DNA of 15,335 nucleotides from Candidatus Eiseniibacteriota bacterium (lineage in GTDB: Bacteria; Joyebacterota; Joyebacteria; Joyebacterales; Joyebacteraceae), in the NCBI GenBank assembly GCA_030630395.1, contig DAOVNE010000007.1, positions 1 through 15,335 on the forward strand, given 5' to 3'. Positions 15,225-15,335 of this stretch are shown one piece after another (the first letter of the stretch is position 1; each line of letters begins with the position of its first letter). Made by a program: the position numbers and the translations under genes. The notes below the pieces were generated by a model. That model made no database searches. It was not told the origin of the DNA and saw only the letters and a program-made list of their open reading frames with translations.

Positions 15225-15335
15225 TCAGGCGACACCCGACGGGCGTCTCGTCCACAACGTCAGGCAGAGTCCGAGAGAGAGAATCCCGAGCCCTGCGAAG
15301 AGAAGCGGCGTGCCCGGCTGTCTCGCGTATTCAAA
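15225..15335 (-). CDS. resB: Cytochrome c biogenesis protein ResB (Ccs1), 3' end only
   Basis: Only the last 36 codons and a TGA stop are in the window. The translation begins FEYARQPGTPLLFAGLGILS and continues as a hydrophobic helix ending in a basic tail (TRRPSGVA). This fits the C-terminus of ResB/Ccs1 proteins, where a polar turn with a Pro-Gly pair leads into the final membrane helix. ResB is the partner of CcsA in System II cytochrome c maturation, and ccsA follows after 60 bases in the same direction, which is the main support for the call. The fragment is too short to identify on its own. Confidence 0.72.
   Translation of the reverse strand, partial: FEYARQPGTPLLFAGLGILSLGLCLTLWTRRPSGVA

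Noticed and set aside
1..15335. tRNA or rRNA genes, CRISPR arrays, insertion sequences or prophage
   Set aside because: Coding genes fill almost the whole window; the few gaps are at most 164 bases and show no cloverleaf, repeat array or inverted-repeat element ends.

Overview
This window reads as an ordinary, gene-dense chromosomal segment from a GC-rich bacterium (roughly 58-60% GC by eye). Every convincing gene lies on the minus strand, so transcription runs from position 15335 towards position 1. Two lipobox lipoproteins, one with tandem LysM domains, together with System II cytochrome c maturation genes suggest a Gram-negative envelope and a respiratory lifestyle. The protein sequences do not match any model organism closely. 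A deep-branching or uncultured lineage, for example of the FCB type, is my guess and not something the sequence proves.

In transcription order (high to low coordinates): the last codons of resB and a complete ccsA (cytochrome c maturation), a small VanZ-family membrane protein, hisS and aspS. Next comes a 145-base gap with a clear sigma70-type promoter, then a small coiled-coil lipoprotein and a LysM lipoprotein. After a 164-base gap holding a hairpin come phoH, pgpH and ybeY, packed end to start. Two paralogous CNNM/CorC-type membrane proteins follow, then a DUF502 membrane protein and an MgtE Mg2+ channel. The window ends with recO and the first 127 codons of glyQ.

Neighbouring genes mostly overlap or lie within a few bases of each other. 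vanZ/hisS, hisS/aspS and the second CNNM gene/DUF502 join through ATGA; phoH/pgpH join through TGATG; recO/glyQ overlap by 8 bases. This points to long, translationally coupled operons. The functional themes are translation and its quality control (HisRS, AspRS, GlyRS, YbeY), RNA metabolism (PhoH, YbeY), c-di-AMP turnover (PgpH), Mg2+ homeostasis (two CNNM proteins and MgtE), recombinational repair (RecO) and the cell envelope (lipoproteins, VanZ, DUF502).

I see no mobile element, CRISPR array, tRNA, rRNA or obvious foreign island, and no clearly new system. Two points deserve most attention. The histidyl-tRNA synthetase lacks about nine residues directly after its RGLDYYT signature. The familiar phoH-pgpH-ybeY ... 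recO-glyQ gene order carries a four-gene Mg2+/membrane block where Firmicutes such as Bacillus subtilis have dgkA-cdd-era.
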